The notes under the pieces were generated by a model, which saw only the letters and a list, made by a program, of their open reading frames with translations, was not told where the DNA came from and made no database searches. Both the position numbers and the translations under genes were made by a program. 64,000 nt of DNA, taken from positions 1 through 64,000 of the forward strand of contig NZ_JACONV010000010.1 in NCBI RefSeq assembly GCF_014358015.1. The letters run 5' to 3'. Of the stretch, positions 46,995 to 56,593 are shown one piece after another (the first letter of the stretch is position 1; every line of letters begins with the position of its first letter). The DNA is from Pseudomonas triticifolii. Lineage in GTDB: Bacteria; Pseudomonadota; Gammaproteobacteria; Pseudomonadales; Pseudomonadaceae.

Positions 46995-47908
46995 GAAGCG
47001 CTGGTTGGCGTCGTACCGTTGGATGCTGCTGGTGCAGGCGCGGCCGATGGCGCTGGAGCGGCGGCAGCAGGCTTGGCCGCAGGTGTCGCGGTCGTAGCGG
47101 CCTTGGCAGCGGCAGGTTTTGCAGCAGGCTTGGCAGCGGGCTTTACCGCAGCCTTGGCTGGCGCTTTTACCGGAGCCTTGGCAGCGGCGCTTGCGGCCGG
47201 TTTTGCAGCCGGTGCCTTGGCTGCAGCTTTAGGTGCAGCGACTTTTGCAGCAGCAGGCTTGGCAGCCGCCGTTTTGGCCGCGACCGGCTTGGCAGCTGGA
47301 GCCTTGGCAGCCGGTTTAGCGGCTGCTTTTGCTGGCGCTTTTGCCGGAGCTTTGGCTGCAACAGGTTTGGCCGCTGCCGATTTGGCAACCGGCTTCGCGG
47401 CAGTTTTCACTGGCGCTTTGGCGGCAGGCTTGGCAGCAGGCGACTTGGCGACAGATTTAGATGCCGGCTTGGCTGCTGCCGATTTGGCTGGCGCAGCAGG
47501 CTTGGCGTCACGGGTGGTGAGAATCTTGCCAACCGCTTCCTTGACGCGACCAATGCCCTGAGCGAGCTTCAGGCTCTCTTGCGCATCACGCTTGAGGTGC
47601 AAAATGTAGGTGCGGGTTTCAGTCTGACGATCCTTGAGAGCGTCCAGCAGTTCTTCCAGTTCAGACACGGCGTCTTTGGCCTTGGTCTGTGCCTTGGCCT
47701 TACCGGCCGTGGCAGCATCCTGCAATTTGGTGCGGGACTTGTGCAGTTTTTCCTGCGCCTTTCCGCGTTGTTTCTCAAGCTTGGCGAGCAGTTTCTCGGC
47801 ATCAGCCAAAGCTTGGGAACAGGCGTCTTCCAGATGTTCTAGCAAGCTGCCCGATAATTGTTGGAGCAAATGCAACGGAGTGTTAACTGGCTTCTTTTTG
47901 GCCGACAT
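46991..47908 (-). CDS. algP: Histone H1-like transcriptional regulator AlgP (AlgR3)
   Basis: 305 residues in two parts. Residues 1-130 are a helical domain (HLLQQLSGSLLEHLEDACSQ, then EKLLAKLEKQRGKAQEKLHK). Residues 130-305 are a low-complexity Lys/Ala/Pro tail built of repeated KPAA/AAKP-type units, like eukaryotic histone H1. The tail binds DNA non-specifically and in P. aeruginosa affects algD transcription. The 12-bp-unit repeats are prone to slippage. The antisense strand is also open (47019-47561) because of the repeats, which is not evidence of a gene. Confidence 0.94.
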   Translation of the reverse strand: MSAKKKPVNTPLHLLQQLSGSLLEHLEDACSQALADAEKLLAKLEKQRGKAQEKLHKSRTKLQDAATAGKAKAQTKAKDAVSELEELLDALKDRQTETRTYILHLKRDAQESLKLAQGIGRVKEAVGKILTTRDAKPAAPAKSAAAKPASKSVAKSPAAKPAAKAPVKTAAKPVAKSAAAKPVAAKAPAKAPAKAAAKPAAKAPAAKPVAAKTAAAKPAAAKVAAPKAAAKAPAAKPAASAAAKAPVKAPAKAAVKPAAKPAAKPAAAKAATTATPAAKPAAAAPAPSAAPAPAASNGTTPTSAS

Positions 47909-48124
47909 GACTTACCTCCTGGCTGACGAAATTGCGGCTCATACTAGACTTCTGCTCGCATCGCCGCTAGGGCATCTTGACACCATGAAAGGCGGCCTGT
48001 TGCATACTGCACAAAATGATTAATACGCCCGCTACCAGGGCATTACGAAATTCACCTGGCAAGACCCGTCACGGCAGGCGCTTGCACTGGCATAATCGCT
48101 GACTTCCCAGGCCGGAGAGCATCC

Positions 48125-48799
48125 ATGTCGCGCTACCTGTTAACGTCGTTGTTTCTCTTGCTACCCATGGCTCAGGCCACTGAAACCCCTCCGAACACCG
48201 ATTCACGCGACCTTGCCTACAGCCTGGGCGCAAGCCTTGGCGAACGTCTGCATCAGGAGGTTCCTGACCTGGACCTCAAAGCACTGGTCGACGGTTTGAA
48301 GCAGGCTTACCAGGGCAAACCACTGGCGCTCAAGCAGGAGCGCATCGATCAGATCCTGCGCGAGCACGATGCGGCCATGGCCCAGGCCGAAACCACAGGC
48401 ACGGACGCGCCGACCGAAGCTGCGCTGGGCGCGGAAAAGCGTTTCATGGAAAGCGAGAAGGCCAAACCTGGCGTCAAAGTGCTGGCCGACGGCATTCTGA
48501 TGACCGAACTGACGCCGGGCACCGGGCCGAAACCGGATGTGAACGGTCGGGTGGAAGTTCGCTATGTGGGTCGCTTGCCGGACGGCACGATCTTCGATCA
48601 GAGCACACAACCGCAATGGTTCAGGCTCGACAGCGTCATCAGCGGCTGGACCACCGCCCTGCAGGGAATGCCAACGGGCGCAAAATGGCGACTGGTGATC
48701 CCCTCGGATCAAGCCTATGGCGCAGAAGGCGCGGGCGACCTGATCGATCCGTTCACCCCGCTGGTGTTCGAGATCGAACTCGTCGCTGTCTCGCAATAA
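48125..48799 (+). CDS. fklB: FKBP-type peptidyl-prolyl cis-trans isomerase
   Basis: 224 residues with a signal peptide (SRYLLTSLFLLLPMAQATE). The N-terminal dimerisation helices (DLAYSLGASLGERLHQEVPD) are followed by an FKBP domain in the last 110 residues (GRVEVRYVGRLPDGTIFDQS, GWTTALQGMPTGAKWRLVIP, AYGAEGAGDLIDPFTPLVFE). This is a Mip/FklB-type periplasmic foldase. Divergent from algP; convergent with algQ. Confidence 0.9.
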   Translation: MSRYLLTSLFLLLPMAQATETPPNTDSRDLAYSLGASLGERLHQEVPDLDLKALVDGLKQAYQGKPLALKQERIDQILREHDAAMAQAETTGTDAPTEAALGAEKRFMESEKAKPGVKVLADGILMTELTPGTGPKPDVNGRVEVRYVGRLPDGTIFDQSTQPQWFRLDSVISGWTTALQGMPTGAKWRLVIPSDQAYGAEGAGDLIDPFTPLVFEIELVAVSQ

Positions 48800-48810
48800 A
48801 CTGCCGCTGC

Positions 48811-48840
48811 AAAAACGCAAAAGGGTGCAACAGCACCCTT
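48811..48840 (-). terminator. Terminator of algQ
   Basis: Stem AAGGGTGC/GCACCCTT with the loop AACA, followed on the minus strand by TTTGCGTTTTT. It lies 32 nt after the algQ stop and 22 nt after the FKBP stop. Confidence 0.75.
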
Positions 48841-48871
48841 GGCAACAACCTACGCAACGATCACGAAGCGG

Positions 48872-49345
48872 TCAGACCTGTGCGGCGACCTCTTCCTTGT
48901 GGGAGTTGTGCAGCACTTCGATCAGGCAGTCTTCCAGCTCAAAGCGCTCGTGAAGCAAGCCACCCAGCTGGTTGAACTCCTTGGCGACCACCGAGCAGTC
49001 GGAGCAATCGCCCTTGTCACAGCGGTCATTGAAGGCCAGCGCAAACTTGGTGATGACATCCAGACGCGGGTAAAGGGTTTCAGCCAGCTCAAGGCCGCGC
49101 TCGTCATTGAACGCCCGGGCTTCGTCGCCCAGTTGTTCGTAGACCTCAAAGTGCCCGGCCGATACATAATCGACCAGAATTTCGCAAAAATTCTGCAGTC
49201 CAGCGCGATCGGCCGCGAGTGCTTCAGGCGTGTCGCCCAGCGCATCGTAAGCCTTGATCAGTTCGTGGCGGTCCTGTAACCAGCGATCAATCAACAGATT
49301 GACACCACCCCAGCGTTCCTGAGCATTCTGACAACTTTCCAGCAT
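48872..49345 (-). CDS. algQ: Anti-sigma-70 factor AlgQ/Rsd
   Basis: 157-residue all-helical Rsd/AlgQ protein: [52 protein letters not shown] and the Cys-rich bend [20 protein letters not shown]. It binds region 4 of sigma-70 and, in P. aeruginosa, promotes alginate and siderophore gene expression. The conserved algP-FKBP-algQ-dsbH neighbourhood confirms it. It works alongside 6S RNA, which also limits sigma-70 holoenzyme. Confidence 0.95.
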   Translation of the reverse strand: MLESCQNAQERWGGVNLLIDRWLQDRHELIKAYDALGDTPEALAADRAGLQNFCEILVDYVSAGHFEVYEQLGDEARAFNDERGLELAETLYPRLDVITKFALAFNDRCDKGDCSDCSVVAKEFNQLGGLLHERFELEDCLIEVLHNSHKEEVAAQV

Positions 49346-49519
49346 GGTCTTCTCTCTTCCCTTCAGGGGCAGGCGGTCCTAGTGCTGGCCTTGGCGATCT
49401 GTAGACCCTGGCCCGTTGAAGGCACCAGCACAGCATACTTCCAGTGACGCGTGCGGCTCAGATTATGCCCGCTCGACCAAGCCTTCAAGGTACGCAGGAG
49501 ATAAAGTTCATACAAGCGT

Positions 49520-50047
49520 TTAATCGTCGGTCCGACTTTCGGCCGATATCCAGCGGCTCAGCTCACTGAGCAATGGGTAGAGTGCGAGCAGGCCAATGGC
49601 GACGAATGCCAGCAGGCTCCACTCGGGAAGACTGATGCCGAACAGCGACCAGGTGATCTGCGCACAAAACGCAGCGCCGCCCGGCAAACCCTCGCTCCAT
49701 CGGCCTGGAGCAATGCTGTCGAGCGCCTGTTGCAGCGTTGCGATCACGGGCGTCAGTTCTTCGGCCGATGCGGTTTGCAGCCACACTTGAAGCCCTGCAA
49801 CAGTCACCCCGGTGAGCGCGACCGCCAGCAACCCGACGCAATACCGACACCAGCCAGCTGCACTCGGGGAATGGCAGGCTGCGGCCAGCATGAGTACGCC
49901 ACAACTGACCAGTGAAGCGCGCTGAAACAGACACAGCGGGCAAGGCTCAAGCCCAACGCTATGCTGGAGATACAGGACAGCGGCAATGATCAAAGCACAT
50001 GTCAGGAATGCCAGAAAAAACAACAAACGCGTGCGAGCCAGGTGCAT
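49520..50047 (-). CDS. dsbH: DsbB-family disulphide oxidoreductase (DsbH)
   Basis: 175 residues, four membrane segments. The first periplasmic redox pair is EPCPLCLFQR at about residue 40; a second-loop cysteine lies in GGAAFCAQITWSLFGISLPE. DsbB enzymes reoxidise DsbA using quinone. The start at 50047 (HLARTRLLFFLAFLTCALII) is chosen; the in-frame extension to 50152 is unlikely. Extra cysteines (AACHSP, WCRYC) are unusual for DsbB. Position between algQ and hemY matches the dsbH paralogue of P. aeruginosa. Confidence 0.87.
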   Translation of the reverse strand: MHLARTRLLFFLAFLTCALIIAAVLYLQHSVGLEPCPLCLFQRASLVSCGVLMLAAACHSPSAAGWCRYCVGLLAVALTGVTVAGLQVWLQTASAEELTPVIATLQQALDSIAPGRWSEGLPGGAAFCAQITWSLFGISLPEWSLLAFVAIGLLALYPLLSELSRWISAESRTDD

Positions 50048-50235
50048 GGCAAATCCGTAACAAGAGACGAGGCGGTAACGGTAGAGGAAAGGACTCGCCG
50101 CTTTCAAGGCAATGCCGTACAGATACGTCGCTGCAAAATGAAGAAACAACACACACGACAGTGCGGCTTATTGACGCACCCGCGTAGGAATATTCCTGCA
50201 GCATACCGGCCGGCTTTAATCACAGGTGCCTTGCA

Positions 50236-50268
50236 CGCAAAAAGCCCTGAGAAACAGGGCTTTTTGCG
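50236..50268 (-). terminator. Terminator of the hemCDXY operon
   Basis: Stem CGCAAAAAGCCCTG/CAGGGCTTTTTGCG around AGAAA, ten nt after the hemY stop, with U-run potential in both directions; dsbH (on the same strand) starts about 190 nt further on. Confidence 0.92.
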
Positions 50269-50277
50269 TCAATCAGC

Positions 50278-51522
50278 TCAGACGCTGGTCAGCGCTGGCA
50301 ACGGACGGGCAAGAAAGCGCTCATCAAGCAGACCGAGGCCTTCCTGAAAGAGCTGGTTGCTGCGATCCGTCTCGCCCAATTGAGCAAGCAACCTGGCCAG
50401 TTCGGCACAGGTTTCAGGGTTGCGCTCAAGCCGAAGGCTGCTTTCCAGATAATCACGAGCCTTGCCCAACAGTCGGCTTTGCAGGCAGATACGGCCCAGG
50501 CTCAGCAGCAGGCTGGGATCACCCGGGTGGTGCTTGAGCCAGCCTTCTGCGGTCTGCAATTGCCGGGCCGGGTCGCTGCCGCGTACCAGGCCATACAGGC
50601 GGGCCAGATGGCTGTGGTAATCGCGCTTGAGTGCCGCGCGCAGCACTTCCTCAGCCTGAGCATCGGCACCGAGGCGACGCAACTGATCTGCGTACGCCAG
50701 CACCAACTGCGGCTCCTGACGCTGCGCGGAAGAAAGACCCTGCCAGGCTTTTTCAAGCGAAGGTAGACCGGTCAGCGCACTCTCGCCTTCCTCTCGATAG
50801 GCTGCCAGCGTGAGGTTTTCGCCCCATGCACGGCGCTCAAGCTCGGCAAGCTCCTTGGGCGGCAGGACTTTATCCTTGCGCAGCTCGGGCATCAGGCGGA
50901 TCAGCTCGGACCAGTCGCCCCGCTGCTGATACAACCGCTGCAGTTGGCGCAGTACCTGAGGGTTATGGGGGTGGCGCTCTTTCATCGCCTGCAGCGTAGT
51001 CAGTGCACCGTCAGTGTCACCGCGGTCCTGCTGCAGTTGCGCGTGGTTTAGCGCAATGGCCAGTTCGGCCTGCGGCTGACGCTCAAGTGCACGCTCCAGA
51101 AGGCTGTCGCTGTCTTCGTAACGACCCTGCTCGTTGGCGGCACGCGCAGCCCCGATGTAGTACAGAAGCGGATGGGTGTCGGCTTCGGCAGCACGATGCA
51201 GATGGCGCTGCGCACTGGCCCAACGCCCCTCGGCGAGGTCCATCTGGCCTTGCTCGATCGCCAGCTGGATGCGGCGACGACGGTTGCGGCGCGACCACGG
51301 GTTGACCACGCGTCCCGACGTCGTCAGCAGATAAATCAGCCAACGCACCATCACGATCAGCAGCAGGACAACCACCAGCAGCGCCAACGTGGCCCACAGG
51401 CTCGATTCATAGCGGAAGTTCTGATAAGCGATCAGCACATAGCCGGAATGCTCGGCGATGGCGACGCCAATCAGCGCCGCCGCCACGATGGCTATAAACA
51501 ACACTGCATAGAGGCGCTTCAT
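50278..51522 (-). CDS. hemY: Haem biosynthesis-associated TPR protein HemY
   Basis: 414 residues. Two N-terminal membrane helices (LYAVLFIAIVAAALIGVAIA and ALLVVVLLLIVMVRWLIYLL) are followed by TPR repeats (RWASAQRHLHRAAEADTHPL, LERALERQPQAELAIALNHA). The protein is linked to late haem synthesis by its operon but has no proven catalytic role. Its start overlaps the hemX stop (ATGA). Last gene of hemC-D-X-Y. Confidence 0.92.
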   Translation of the reverse strand: MKRLYAVLFIAIVAAALIGVAIAEHSGYVLIAYQNFRYESSLWATLALLVVVLLLIVMVRWLIYLLTTSGRVVNPWSRRNRRRRIQLAIEQGQMDLAEGRWASAQRHLHRAAEADTHPLLYYIGAARAANEQGRYEDSDSLLERALERQPQAELAIALNHAQLQQDRGDTDGALTTLQAMKERHPHNPQVLRQLQRLYQQRGDWSELIRLMPELRKDKVLPPKELAELERRAWGENLTLAAYREEGESALTGLPSLEKAWQGLSSAQRQEPQLVLAYADQLRRLGADAQAEEVLRAALKRDYHSHLARLYGLVRGSDPARQLQTAEGWLKHHPGDPSLLLSLGRICLQSRLLGKARDYLESSLRLERNPETCAELARLLAQLGETDRSNQLFQEGLGLLDERFLARPLPALTSV

Positions 51523-52640
51523 GGGCTGGTACCCCGCTGCGTTTCAACCGGCTGGCCTGCTGCATGGCGGCGTTCGAGGTAAGCCTGAACCGCGCTCAGG
51601 CTTTGCGCCAGATCAGGCGTCTTGACAGCAACAGGTTGCGCGGCCAGCGCGGCAAGACGCTCGCCCAGCAAGCGGGTCTGCGGATCATCCTGATTGAAAT
51701 TGGCCTGCAGCACGCTGCGGGCTTCCGTCAGGGCGGTCGCATAGACCTGCGGCTCACCATTGAGCGCGGCCCACTGCGCCTGCTCAAGCGTCAGGCTCAG
51801 GGCGAGACGGACCTGCGACAGGCTTTGTCCGGCCAATACAGGGCGGATGTCCTTGTCGGCGTTGAAATCGATGCGGAAGTAATGGGAGATCTGGTCCCAC
51901 CAGCGCGACCACTGACTGTCTTCAGTCTTGTCGGCGGTCAGACCCAACAGGGACTCACCCTTGTCTTCATACTCGGGTGCAAGCTTGTTGAGCTGTACGG
52001 CCTGATCCCGCAGGGCGGCGAGTTGCAGGAACAACCCGGTGCGATCAGGCTGCTCGACACTACGCAGGGCGCCCAGGCTCTTGGCCAGCTGCTCACGGGC
52101 AGCGAACGATCCCGGATCATCCTGCTCGCGCAGAATTTCATCGGCGCCCTGAACCAGTGCTTCGGCGCTATTGATGTCCTGCAACGCTGACAAGCGCAGG
52201 CTGGCAAGGCGCAGCAGATGCTCGGCCTCGGCCAGACGCCAGTCCTTACGGCTGGCACCCAGAACCGTTTCCAGACGCTGGCTCAGACGCTGCTGGTCGC
52301 CCTGCAGTTGAGCGACCAGACGCCGGCTGTCTTCAAGCTGATCGGCAGGCGGGAACTGGGCAAGGCGCGCCGTCAGTTGCTGGTCGCTCTGGGCAAGGGC
52401 CAACGTCTGATCGGCAATGTCCTGAACCTGACCGCGCTGTTGCTGATGCCCGGCCTGCAACATACGTAGCTGCCAGACACCCCAGCCAGCGACTGCAACA
52501 CCTGCAATGCCCAGCAGCAGCGCCAGGATCACCAACCCGCTGTTGCGATTGACCGGGCGCTCAGGCCGCACAGGATCAAGCGTGGATTGCGGCGTCTTCA
52601 CGACCGATTCTTCGTCTTTAGGCAAGGCTGTTTCGCTCAC
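51519..52640 (-). CDS. hemX: HemX, uroporphyrinogen-III C-methyltransferase-like membrane protein
   Basis: About 373 residues. A charged N-terminal tail, one membrane helix near residue 40 (GLVILALLLGIAGVAVAGWG) and a long periplasmic coiled-coil domain (LVAQLQGDQQRLSQRLETVL, AEHLLRLASLRLSALQDINS). I choose the GTG at 52640 because AAGGA lies 8 nt upstream, over ATGs at 52649 and 52658. Despite its name, no methyltransferase domain is visible. The 51-nt gap to hemD indicates co-transcription. Confidence 0.9.
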   Translation of the reverse strand: MSETALPKDEESVVKTPQSTLDPVRPERPVNRNSGLVILALLLGIAGVAVAGWGVWQLRMLQAGHQQQRGQVQDIADQTLALAQSDQQLTARLAQFPPADQLEDSRRLVAQLQGDQQRLSQRLETVLGASRKDWRLAEAEHLLRLASLRLSALQDINSAEALVQGADEILREQDDPGSFAAREQLAKSLGALRSVEQPDRTGLFLQLAALRDQAVQLNKLAPEYEDKGESLLGLTADKTEDSQWSRWWDQISHYFRIDFNADKDIRPVLAGQSLSQVRLALSLTLEQAQWAALNGEPQVYATALTEARSVLQANFNQDDPQTRLLGERLAALAAQPVAVKTPDLAQSLSAVQAYLERRHAAGQPVETQRGTSP

Positions 52641-52691
52641 GTATCCCATCCTTTGCATTTTGGCGTAATAGCGTAAACGACAAGGTGTCGA

Positions 52692-53468
52692 TCAATACGC
52701 CCTGACGGCAGGCTGAGGTTGACCCCGCAACGCTGCCAGCAATGCCGCGGCGCTGGCGCCCCGGCAATCAACAACATTCAGAGCCCCTGCCGCACGCGCA
52801 ATATCGGCGACGCGGGGACTCGGTACAAACAACGGCAAAACGGCCAGGTCCGGCCATGCATCACCTGCCAACTGCAGCAAGTGTTCAAAACCCTGTCCAC
52901 TGCTGACCACCAGCCCGTTCAAGCGTTCCAACTCGATACGCCGGGTCAGCGCCGAGGCCGGATACTGTGGCAGATAACGGCGGTACAGCGGCAGGTATTC
53001 AACCATGACGCCCTGCTCGCGCAAACGCTCGGCCAACAGCTCGCGGCCCTCGTCGCCGCGCATGATCAGGACCCGGCTTCCCGGCACGGCTATCGCGGCC
53101 TGCAACTGCGGCAAATCGAGCAGCGCTTCGCTGTCATCGCCCTGCTCGGGCCAACGGGCATCCAGCCCATAATCGATCAGTATCTGCCCTGTCGCTGCGC
53201 CCACACTGAACCAGGGCTGAATCGGCGGCTGCGGCCAGACTTCGTCGATCAGTTCAACGGCAAGGCGCGCGGCCGGTTTGCTGACCACGATCACCGCGCA
53301 ATAATTGAGCAGCTCGAAGATGATCGAGCGTTGAGCGGGCGTCAACGTCAGAGGCTCGGTTTCAAGCAGCGGCAGGCTGCTGCTGAAGACACCGGCGCTG
53401 GCCAGCACACTCGCCACCGCCGCCGACTCTTCGGCGGGGCGGGTCAGCAGCAGTCGCCAGGCGCTCAT
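52692..53468 (-). CDS. hemD: Uroporphyrinogen-III synthase
   Basis: 258-residue enzyme that cyclises hydroxymethylbilane with inversion of ring D. The two-domain fold is seen from [60 protein letters not shown] and [20 protein letters not shown]. Sequences of this family are poorly conserved; context (start overlapping the hemC stop by ATGA) settles the call. Confidence 0.94.
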   Translation of the reverse strand: MSAWRLLLTRPAEESAAVASVLASAGVFSSSLPLLETEPLTLTPAQRSIIFELLNYCAVIVVSKPAARLAVELIDEVWPQPPIQPWFSVGAATGQILIDYGLDARWPEQGDDSEALLDLPQLQAAIAVPGSRVLIMRGDEGRELLAERLREQGVMVEYLPLYRRYLPQYPASALTRRIELERLNGLVVSSGQGFEHLLQLAGDAWPDLAVLPLFVPSPRVADIARAAGALNVVDCRGASAAALLAALRGQPQPAVRAY

Positions 53469-54406
53469 TCGTCGTCGGGCTCGCCGTAGACGGCTTTGAG
53501 GATCTTCGCCGCACCCTGCGCCAGAAGCGCTTCGGCCACCTGAACACCCAATGCCTGGGCAGCGGTCTGCGACGCGCGTGCCTCGGCATGGAGCAACAGG
53601 CTGCCGGAGGGATCGCCGACCAGGCCGCGCAGCCAGATCTGATCGCCCTCAAGCACCGCGTAGCAGGCAATAGGCACCTGGCAGCCACCATTGAGGTGTT
53701 TGTTCAGTGAGCGCTCGGCAATCACACGCACGGCCGTGTCTTCGTGGTGCAAAGGCGCGAGCAGGGCGTGAATTTCGGCATCGACACTGCGGCACTCGAT
53801 GCCGACGGCACCCTGGCCGCCTGCGGGAAGGCTGTCGTCGACACTGATCGCGCTGGTGATCCGGTCTTCGAAGCCCAGACGAATCAGGCCGGCGGCAGCG
53901 AGAATGATCGCGTCATATTCACCGTTGTCCAGTTTGGCCAGACGCGTATTGACGTTACCGCGCAGGAAGTGAATCGTCAGATCGGGACGCCGTGCCAGCA
54001 ACTGGGCCTGACGACGCAGGCTGGAGGTGCCGACAATACTGCCGGCCGGCAACGCCTCCAGACTGGCGTAAGTGTTGGACACAAAGGCATCGCGCGGGTC
54101 TTCGCGCTCGCAGATGCAAAACAGGCCGAGCCCCTGAGGAAAGTCCATCGGCACGTCTTTCATGGAATGCACAGCGATGTCGGCTGCGTTTTCGAGAAGC
54201 GCCGTTTCGAGTTCTTTGACAAACAGGCCCTTGCCGCCGATCTTTGACAGCGGCGAGTCCAGCAGTTTGTCGCCGCGACTGACCATCGGCACCAGTGTCA
54301 CGATCAGGCCAGGATGCGCCTGCTCCAGCCGGTCTTTGACATATTCGGCCTGCCAGAGGGCCAACGCGCTTTTGCGAGTGGCGATGCGGATTTCGCGAGA
54401 AGACAT
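53465..54406 (-). CDS. hemC: Hydroxymethylbilane synthase (porphobilinogen deaminase)
   Basis: 313 residues. Characteristic segments: [60 protein letters not shown] and the dipyrromethane-cofactor cysteine in [18 protein letters not shown]. It polymerises four porphobilinogens. It is first in hemC-D-X-Y and lies 227 nt downstream of algR in the same direction, so algZ-algR readthrough may contribute, as reported in P. aeruginosa. Confidence 0.96.
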   Translation of the reverse strand: MSSREIRIATRKSALALWQAEYVKDRLEQAHPGLIVTLVPMVSRGDKLLDSPLSKIGGKGLFVKELETALLENAADIAVHSMKDVPMDFPQGLGLFCICEREDPRDAFVSNTYASLEALPAGSIVGTSSLRRQAQLLARRPDLTIHFLRGNVNTRLAKLDNGEYDAIILAAAGLIRLGFEDRITSAISVDDSLPAGGQGAVGIECRSVDAEIHALLAPLHHEDTAVRVIAERSLNKHLNGGCQVPIACYAVLEGDQIWLRGLVGDPSGSLLLHAEARASQTAAQALGVQVAEALLAQGAAKILKAVYGEPDDE

Positions 54407-54633
54407 TGAACGATCCGTACTGGGTAAATGCGACGGATAATAACAGCTCAGCCGGAACGACTTCAGCGTAGACCGAAAAGTAGCGCCTGACGGCGTGTCC
54501 TTACGACGATTTCAGCCCACGGATTCGGCGGGAAAGGAGGCGGTTGTTCGCAGAGAACCGGATGACCCAGGGTCCAGGTTTTGACGCCAGTACCATGGCT
54601 CGGCTTTCGCGAGCAAACCGTCACAGCACGCTT

Positions 54634-55380
54634 CTACAACTGCTGCATCATCTTGCGCACGCCTGCCACATGACGACGGCTGACGATCAATGCATCACCA
54701 TTGAGGCCTCTGAGAAACAACTGGAAATGCCCCAGCGGCGTACGCTGCAAACGCTCGATGCGCTCACGCGCTACCAGCGCATTGCGGTGAATGCGCACGA
54801 AGCGGTCACCAAATTCATCCTCAAGTGCCTTAAGCGGCTCATCCAGCAGGACTTCGCCCCCCTCATGACGCAGGGTGACGTACTTGTGATCGGCAATGAA
54901 ATAGATCACCTGGTCCAGCGGAATAAGCTCGATACCTTTTCGGGTTCGGGCACTGATGTGGCTGCGTGGGCCGTTACCGCTTTCGGCTGCCGGACGCGTC
55001 ATGGCCGCCAATTGCACGCGGTTGGGGCGCTCGGCCTTTCTCAACGCTTCGATAAGGTGTTCAGGGCGAACGGGCTTGACCAGATAACCGACAGCGCTGA
55101 CCTGAAAGGCATCCAGGGCAAATTCGTCATGTGCGGTACAAAAGACAACGGCAGGCGGTGCTTCACGCTCGCACAGCTTGGCCGCGACTTGCAGCCCGTC
55201 GATGCCTGGCATGCGGATATCCAGCAGCACGACATCTGGTTTGAGATTATCGATCAGCGCTAAAGCTTCTTCACCATTTGTGGCGCTGGGTTCAAGTACC
55301 CGGTAACCCTCGATTTCGCTGACCAATCGGCTCAGTCGCTCGCGGGCCAGGGGTTCGTCATCAACGATCAGGACATTCAT
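54634..55380 (-). CDS. algR: LytTR-type response regulator AlgR
   Basis: 248 residues. The receiver domain (MNVLIVDDEPLARERLSRLV) has the phosphorylated Asp in VVLLDIRMPGIDGLQ (about residue 54) and the Lys in GYLVKPVRPEHL. A linker leads to a LytTR DNA-binding domain (VIYFIADHKYVTLRHEGGEV, then RFVRIHRNALVARERIERLQ). It controls alginate, twitching and virulence genes in pseudomonads. The start at 55380 overlaps the algZ stop (ATGA). Confidence 0.96.
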   Translation of the reverse strand: MNVLIVDDEPLARERLSRLVSEIEGYRVLEPSATNGEEALALIDNLKPDVVLLDIRMPGIDGLQVAAKLCEREAPPAVVFCTAHDEFALDAFQVSAVGYLVKPVRPEHLIEALRKAERPNRVQLAAMTRPAAESGNGPRSHISARTRKGIELIPLDQVIYFIADHKYVTLRHEGGEVLLDEPLKALEDEFGDRFVRIHRNALVARERIERLQRTPLGHFQLFLRGLNGDALIVSRRHVAGVRKMMQQL

Positions 55381-56459
55381 ATAGCTCTGGCTTCCTGCGT
55401 GAGTCTCGCACAAGGATAGCGTAGACAGGTGTAGTGACGACCGTCACGGCGCTCCACGCTCAGACTGGCGTATGGGCCAAAAAGTGCCGTAATGCGAGCA
55501 CCGATATTTGTCAGGGCCTGTTGAGTACCGTTGGAAGTCTGCCGAGTGGCAACTTCTTCATAGGGATTGCTGACGCGCAATATGAACTCTCCCCCTTCGT
55601 AGTCTGCTTCGACCGTGACCACGCCCCCGTCGACTCGCGGGGCAATGCCATAAATCAAAGCGTTTTCCAGTAATGGCTGCAAGGTTAGCTGGGGAATCGG
55701 CAAGTCATCGGGAATTGCGCTCACCCTCCAGTCCAACTGTAGACGCTCGCCGAGACGATATTGCTCAATCGATAAATATCGTTTTGCCAAAGCCAGCTCC
55801 TCACCCCACGTTACCAGGCTCCCAGGCTTGGCAAGACTGGCACGAAACAGGTCGGAAAGATCCAGCACCGCCTGCTCGGCCTTGACCGGATTGCTGGCCA
55901 CAAGGCTTGCGATGCTGTTGAGCGTATTGAACAGAAAGTGCGGTCGGATACGCGCCTGCAACGATTCGATCCTGGCTCGCAATTCGCCCTGTTGCTGCTT
56001 GCGCCACTGACTCTGCAGATAAAAGTAGCGCAGCATCAGTGCGGACATGATCAGGGCAATCAACGAATAGCGAATGTAGCGATCCACCATGCCGCCCACC
56101 GTGATCCTGCCGGTGAGCTGGCACACATCCGTCACCGCCGTGCACAGCAGCGTCAGGCCGACCACCAGCAGGCAGCCGAGCAGTCCGGCAAGTCCGGGTG
56201 AAAGGCGTGCCAGCCAGGGGCGCAGCCCGCAGAGCAGCGCGGCGGACAGCAGCACGATCCACTGCACGAACAGCGACATCAACGCCAGACGCACCCAGTC
56301 GAAACCCGCGCGCATCGGCTCAACCAGCACCAACACCAGAACCAGCAGTTCGGCCAGCACCACAAGCACGAGCAGGGCCTGCGGCAGGCACAGTTCGGGA
56401 AGGAAGAATTCTTTGCCGGGCCTACGCCCGGCGTCACGCTTTACAGGATCATCTCGCAT
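55377..56459 (-). CDS. algZ: LytS-type sensor kinase AlgZ (FimS)
   Basis: 360 residues. About four membrane helices in residues 25-150, then a HisKA_7TM-like/LytS kinase core: the phosphorylatable His in IRPHFLFNTLNSIASLVASN and an N-box-like region LQPLLENALIYGIAP. Canonical glycine-rich G boxes are not evident; VSNPYEEVATRQTSNGTQQA stands there instead. This atypical C-terminus is a known feature of AlgZ/FimS. Partner of AlgR, with which it is translationally coupled. Divergent from argH. Confidence 0.94.
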   Translation of the reverse strand: MRDDPVKRDAGRRPGKEFFLPELCLPQALLVLVVLAELLVLVLVLVEPMRAGFDWVRLALMSLFVQWIVLLSAALLCGLRPWLARLSPGLAGLLGCLLVVGLTLLCTAVTDVCQLTGRITVGGMVDRYIRYSLIALIMSALMLRYFYLQSQWRKQQQGELRARIESLQARIRPHFLFNTLNSIASLVASNPVKAEQAVLDLSDLFRASLAKPGSLVTWGEELALAKRYLSIEQYRLGERLQLDWRVSAIPDDLPIPQLTLQPLLENALIYGIAPRVDGGVVTVEADYEGGEFILRVSNPYEEVATRQTSNGTQQALTNIGARITALFGPYASLSVERRDGRHYTCLRYPCARLTQEARAI

Positions 56460-56593
56460 CGGCTCAGTCTCGGCTCTGGCCGGGCCAGCGGCAAGCCATC
56501 CGGAAATAAAAAAGTGGCAACCCTGCTATGATCGCAACCGCCTGTGTGCCACGTATCGGGCACGCCACTTTCCGTAGAGCAACGAGCGAATCC

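Noticed and set aside
47019-47561. 180-residue Ala/Gly-rich plus-strand frame opposite algP
   Set aside because: It is the antisense shadow of the algP Lys/Ala/Pro repeats, with no ribosome-binding site or domain.
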